From an uncultured Paracoccaceae bacterium (GTDB lineage Bacteria; Pseudomonadota; Alphaproteobacteria; Rhodobacterales; Rhodobacteraceae), in contig CANLDA010000027.1 of assembly GCA_947489325.1 (NCBI GenBank), positions 1 to 35,710 on the forward strand: a stretch of 35,710 nt of DNA, given 5' to 3'. Shown here piece by piece: positions 34,816-35,710 of this stretch. Both the position numbers and the translations under genes were made by a program. The stretch's first letter is position 1; each line of letters opens with the position of its first letter. The notes under the pieces are model-generated. The model ran no database searches. It was given only the letters and a program-made list of their open reading frames with translations, and was not told the DNA's origin.

Positions 34816-35634
34816 GGGACTGTTGCATTAATCAGTTTGCTTCGCCAGGTTTGGGCTTTTGAGGTTGAGCATGCCGCGTAGATCCCCTTTTAAGCACCAC
34901 CGCTTCCCGGGTGAAGTCATTCTTTGTGCCGCGCGCTGGTATTTACGCTATCCCCTGTCCTATCAGGATGTTGTTGATCTTCTGGCAGAACGTGGCATCA
35001 CCGTTGATCGGTCAACAATATATCGCTAGGTTCAGAAGTTCGCGCCTGAATTGACCAAACGGACCAAAAAATATTTGCGCGGAGCGAGTGTCGACTGGCA
35101 CGTGGATGAGACCTATATCCGCGTCGGCGACAAGTGGCGATATCTGTGGCGCGCTGTCGATGCAAACGGCCAAATGGTCGATTTCAGGCTGACGGCGCGG
35201 CGAAACGCAAAAGCCGCCAAGGCCTTTCTGAACAAAGCGATTGAACGCGTAAGGTTACACCGACCGGTCACGATCGTCACTGACAAGGCGCAGGCATATC
35301 GGCGCGTCATCCGCGAGATCAATCACCGATACGACCCACATTTTGATAGTATCCGACATATCGACAGAAAGTGGAAAACAACTTGATCGAAAGCGATCAT
35401 GCCGCCCTGAAACGGCTCCTCGGCTATCAGCAGAGCTTTCGATCCCTGCGAACGGCCAAGGCGACCTTGAGCGGGATTGAGACCATCCGAAGCATCAAAC
35501 ACGGCCACATCCATCACAAGCAACCAGGCGTCAAAGGTGAGATCGAGTTCATCGACCAGCTCTTCAAAACTGCCGCGTGAACCTAACTATCATCCGCTCT
35601 CAATGCAGGCCAACAAAACTAATGCAACAGTCCC
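34816..35634 (+). mobile_element. Decayed IS6-family insertion sequence, 819 bp
   Basis: Perfect 15-base terminal inverted repeats bound the element: GGGACTGTTGCATTA at 34816-34830 and its complement at 35620-35634. The end sequence and size match the IS6/IS26 family, whose ends read GG-ACTGTTGCA. It holds a single transposase gene with two inactivating changes. The 8 bases on the left (TATATATG) and right (TCCTTAAG) differ, so there is no target-site duplication. For this family that suggests loss or rearrangement of one flank after insertion. Confidence 0.93.
34871..35580 (+). pseudogene. IS6-family transposase, broken by a stop and a frameshift
   Basis: The frame starts at ATG 34871 (MPRRSPFKHHRFPGEVILCA, with the IS6-type RWYLRYPLSYQDV). 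Codon 53, where relatives have TGG in TIYRWVQKF, is TAG (35027-35029). The frame resumes through the first two catalytic aspartates (VDWHVDETYI, VTDKAQAY) to about 35376. There one base is missing in an A run after KW, so the rest, with the catalytic glutamate (NNLIESDHAALKRLLG) and the tail to 35580, is in another frame. Restoring both would give about 236 residues, normal for IS6. It cannot make an active enzyme unless both lesions are bypassed. Confidence 0.92.
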
Positions 35635-35710
35635 TCCTTAAGAGGTTTGCCCGCTCATGCTGGAATGAACAGGCGTTTTTATGGGTTAGACGGGCGCAAC
35701 ATCGACCAGA
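35635..35710. other. Right edge beyond the IS element
   Basis: Only 76 bases. The plus strand has an open frame with an ATG at 35665 that runs off the window, too short to assign. Bases 35644-35672 resemble a degenerate type I-E CRISPR repeat, but only one copy is visible. The sequence does not continue the phage gene cut on the other side of the element. Confidence 0.3.

Noticed and set aside
34523-34828. 101-residue minus-strand frame overlapping the phage fragment
   Set aside because: It runs across the IS boundary in a different frame from the gpD-like protein and has no family features; the gpD frame explains the sequence better.
35635-35710. A CRISPR array at the right edge
   Set aside because: A single degenerate repeat-like unit does not make an array; reported only as a low-interest observation.

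Overview
The window looks like chromosomal DNA of an alphaproteobacterium of the Rhodobacteraceae, most likely the Roseobacter group with moderate GC content. The basis is the fbc-type petABC operon with a Rhodobacter-like Tat signal on the Rieske protein, the kdsD-lptC-lptA-lptB-hpf-ptsN block, a long-form HPF, a NodH-type double sulfotransferase beside a GT14 glycosyltransferase, and the dnaK-dnaJ pair. This placement rests on remembered protein similarity; no database was searched.

Layout. (1) 172-7879: an apparent catabolic cluster on the minus strand (carboxymuconolactone decarboxylase-like protein, Xsc-like TPP enzyme, alpha/beta hydrolase, DUF1185 'amino acid synthesis' protein, luciferase-like monooxygenase, aldehyde dehydrogenase, flavin reductase), read away from a divergent LysR-type regulator. 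It reads as a two-component flavin monooxygenase pathway whose substrate I cannot name. (2) 7975-8616: an outer-membrane beta-barrel protein. (3) 8838-11526: petABC, the cytochrome bc1 complex, closed by a strong terminator. (4) 11682-15389: three surface-glycan glycosyltransferase genes, one fused to a methyltransferase-like domain; two perfect 24-base palindromes lie between the first two, which converge. (5) 15582-20419: short RNase D, KdsD and the LptC/LptA/LptB export proteins, then HPF and PtsN. (6) 20423-25856: NodH-like sulfotransferase, GT14, GT2 and GT4 genes, a probable sulfated-polysaccharide locus. (7) 25983-30810: galU, another GT2, kdsB and cysQ, plus a divergent polysaccharide-type ABC permease. 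(8) 31158-34296: dnaK-dnaJ with upstream, internal and terminal hairpins. (9) 34455-35710: a truncated phage late control D gene cut by a decayed IS6-family element (819 bp, nonsense mutation plus frameshift, no target duplication).

How it fits together. KdsD and KdsB supply CMP-Kdo, GalU supplies UDP-glucose, LptABC exports LPS, and the glycosyltransferases and sulfotransferase build and decorate a surface glycan. CysQ would remove the PAP left by PAPS-dependent sulfation. The ABC permease probably exports a polysaccharide, but its ATPase is not in the window. The two least familiar units are the flavin-monooxygenase cluster at the left and the glycan/sulfation genes spread between housekeeping operons. 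No rRNA, tRNA or CRISPR array was found.
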